Positions 4,785-5,725 of a stretch of DNA of 5,725 nt are shown in pieces. Made by a program: the position numbers and the translations under genes. This DNA comes from Bacteroidota bacterium (GTDB taxonomy: Bacteria > Bacteroidota > Bacteroidia > Chitinophagales > Chitinophagaceae), in the NCBI GenBank assembly GCA_023392185.1, contig JAEVZP010000136.1:1-5725 (forward strand), in the 5' to 3' direction. Within the stretch, counting starts at the first letter, position 1; every line of letters begins with the position of its first letter. The notes beneath the pieces are model-generated. The model made no database searches and was not told the DNA's origin. It saw nothing but the letters and a program-made list of their open reading frames with translations.

Positions 4785-5725
4785 AACAATCGTCATTACC
4801 GGCGCTTCGAGCGGCGTAGGTCGCGCCACCGCCATTGCCTTTGCCAAAAAAGGCGCGAATCTGGTGCTCGCCGCCCGCGGCGCAGAAGCCCTTCAAAGCA
4901 TTGCCGAATCCTGCGAAGCCCTCGGCGCACAAGTCCTGCGCCTGCAAACTGATACGTCGGTAGCCGAAGAAGTGCAGCGCCTCGCCGACGCCGCTACGCA
5001 GCTCAATGGCCGCATTGATGTGTGGGTGAACAATGCCGGCGTGCTGGCCCTCGGACCATTCGAGCAAATGCCGGCTGATGTCTTAGACCAAGTCATTAAA
5101 ACCAATCTACTGGGGTATATGCACGGCGCGCGGGCTGTAATTCCGGTTTTCAAAAAGCAAAAGCGCGGGGTATTGATCAACAATATTTCGATTGGTGGCT
5201 GGGTAGCGGCTCCCTATGGCGCGGCTTATTCAGCGTCTAAATTTGGTTTGCGCGGTCTTACGGAGTCCTTACAGGGCGAGCTGGCTCCCTACCCCAATAT
5301 CCACATCTGCGGGCTGTATCCGGGCTTTCAGGACACGCCGGGCATCAAGCATGCGGCCAATTATATGGGTGTGGAAGTAAGCACTCCGCCGCCCAACTTC
5401 GACCCCAACAAGCTGGCCCACAGCATCGTAAAAATTGCTGCCAACCCGGAAAATGCTGCCTATACCGACTGGTCGGCAGTGTTTGCGCGGGCGGCTTATG
5501 CACTCTTCCCCTCGTTTACCCGCAACGTTATGGGCACGATGATGCGATTTGTGCGTAAAAAAGCTGATTCCAAAGCCACCACTTCCGGAAATATCCTGCA
5601 TCCGGTGGATCATGATATGCGCATTGAAGGCAGCAGCGCCGCGCAGCGCAAGGTAAAAAAAGTAAAAATGCTGGGTGCGGCGGCCCTTGGCGGTGTGGCG
5701 CTGTGGATGCTGCTGCGGCCTAAGC
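4753..5725 (+). CDS. Short-chain dehydrogenase/reductase (SDR) with hydrophobic C-terminal tail, 3'-truncated by the window edge
   Basis: This is an NAD(P)-dependent oxidoreductase of the classical SDR superfamily; the substrate cannot be told from the sequence. The 324 codons present begin MKKTTTSLSGKTIVITGASS. The Rossmann cofactor motif TGASSGVG is at 16-23, NNAG at 93-96, and the catalytic tetrad is Asn118 (KTNLLG), Ser146 (NNIS), Tyr159 and Lys163 (YSASK), all intact. A YPGFQDTPG segment (189-197) follows the active site. Arg42, after the second strand (LVLAAR), hints at NADP(H) preference; this is inference. Beyond the normal ~250-residue SDR core lies an extension of about 75 residues: a basic patch RKVKKVK (299-305), then a hydrophobic MLGAAALGGVALWMLL (306-321) and RPK at the edge, suggesting a C-terminal membrane anchor. 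No stop is reached. The start has no Shine-Dalgarno and follows the preceding stop by 36 nt, so the two genes may be co-transcribed. Confidence 0.93.
   Translation, partial: MKKTTTSLSGKTIVITGASSGVGRATAIAFAKKGANLVLAARGAEALQSIAESCEALGAQVLRLQTDTSVAEEVQRLADAATQLNGRIDVWVNNAGVLALGPFEQMPADVLDQVIKTNLLGYMHGARAVIPVFKKQKRGVLINNISIGGWVAAPYGAAYSASKFGLRGLTESLQGELAPYPNIHICGLYPGFQDTPGIKHAANYMGVEVSTPPPNFDPNKLAHSIVKIAANPENAAYTDWSAVFARAAYALFPSFTRNVMGTMMRFVRKKADSKATTSGNILHPVDHDMRIEGSSAAQRKVKKVKMLGAAALGGVALWMLLRPK

Noticed and set aside
4702..5613. Minus-strand frames of 96-121 residues
   Set aside because: They lie opposite the SDR gene, whose cofactor and active-site motifs read cleanly on the plus strand.

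Overview
The window looks like chromosomal DNA from a member of the Bacteroidota, most plausibly of the Cytophagales/Chitinophagales type. This is inferred from three things. The elongation factor G protein has a Bacteroidota-like sequence. Starts lack Shine-Dalgarno sites, while TAnnTTTG-type -7 promoter elements lie upstream of two genes. The intergenic repeats resemble the TTTGTC...GACAAA hairpin repeats often met in this phylum. No genus can be named from the sequence alone.

Layout: (1) 1-2094, minus strand, fusA (EF-G), running off the left edge with only about ten C-terminal residues missing. (2) 2095-2832, a 738-bp gap between divergent genes. It holds the fusA promoter and leader, an array of four related hairpin-forming repeats (about 2291-2665), and the promoter of the next gene. 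(3) 2833-4341, plus strand, a complete HtrA/DegP-type envelope serine protease with two PDZ domains. (4) A strong intrinsic terminator at 4369-4398. (5) 4411-4716, a small predicted secreted protein of unknown function, starting 12 nt after the terminator hairpin. (6) 4753-5725, a short-chain dehydrogenase/reductase with an intact active site and a hydrophobic C-terminal tail, running off the right edge.

The genes do not form one pathway. fusA is translation housekeeping, htrA is envelope protein quality control, and the last two may share a transcript (36-nt gap) but have no evident functional link. fusA appears to have its own promoter and no rpsL/rpsG directly upstream, unlike the usual str-operon order.

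The most interesting non-coding content is the repeat array. A 9-mer and its reverse complement (TGTTTTGTC / GACAAAACA) alternate four times and bracket small GC-rich hairpins. No convincing novel multi-gene system is present. The remaining observations are small: a shared 18-mer, an over-represented TTCCGGAA palindrome, a terminator pressed against a start codon, and a possibly membrane-anchored SDR.
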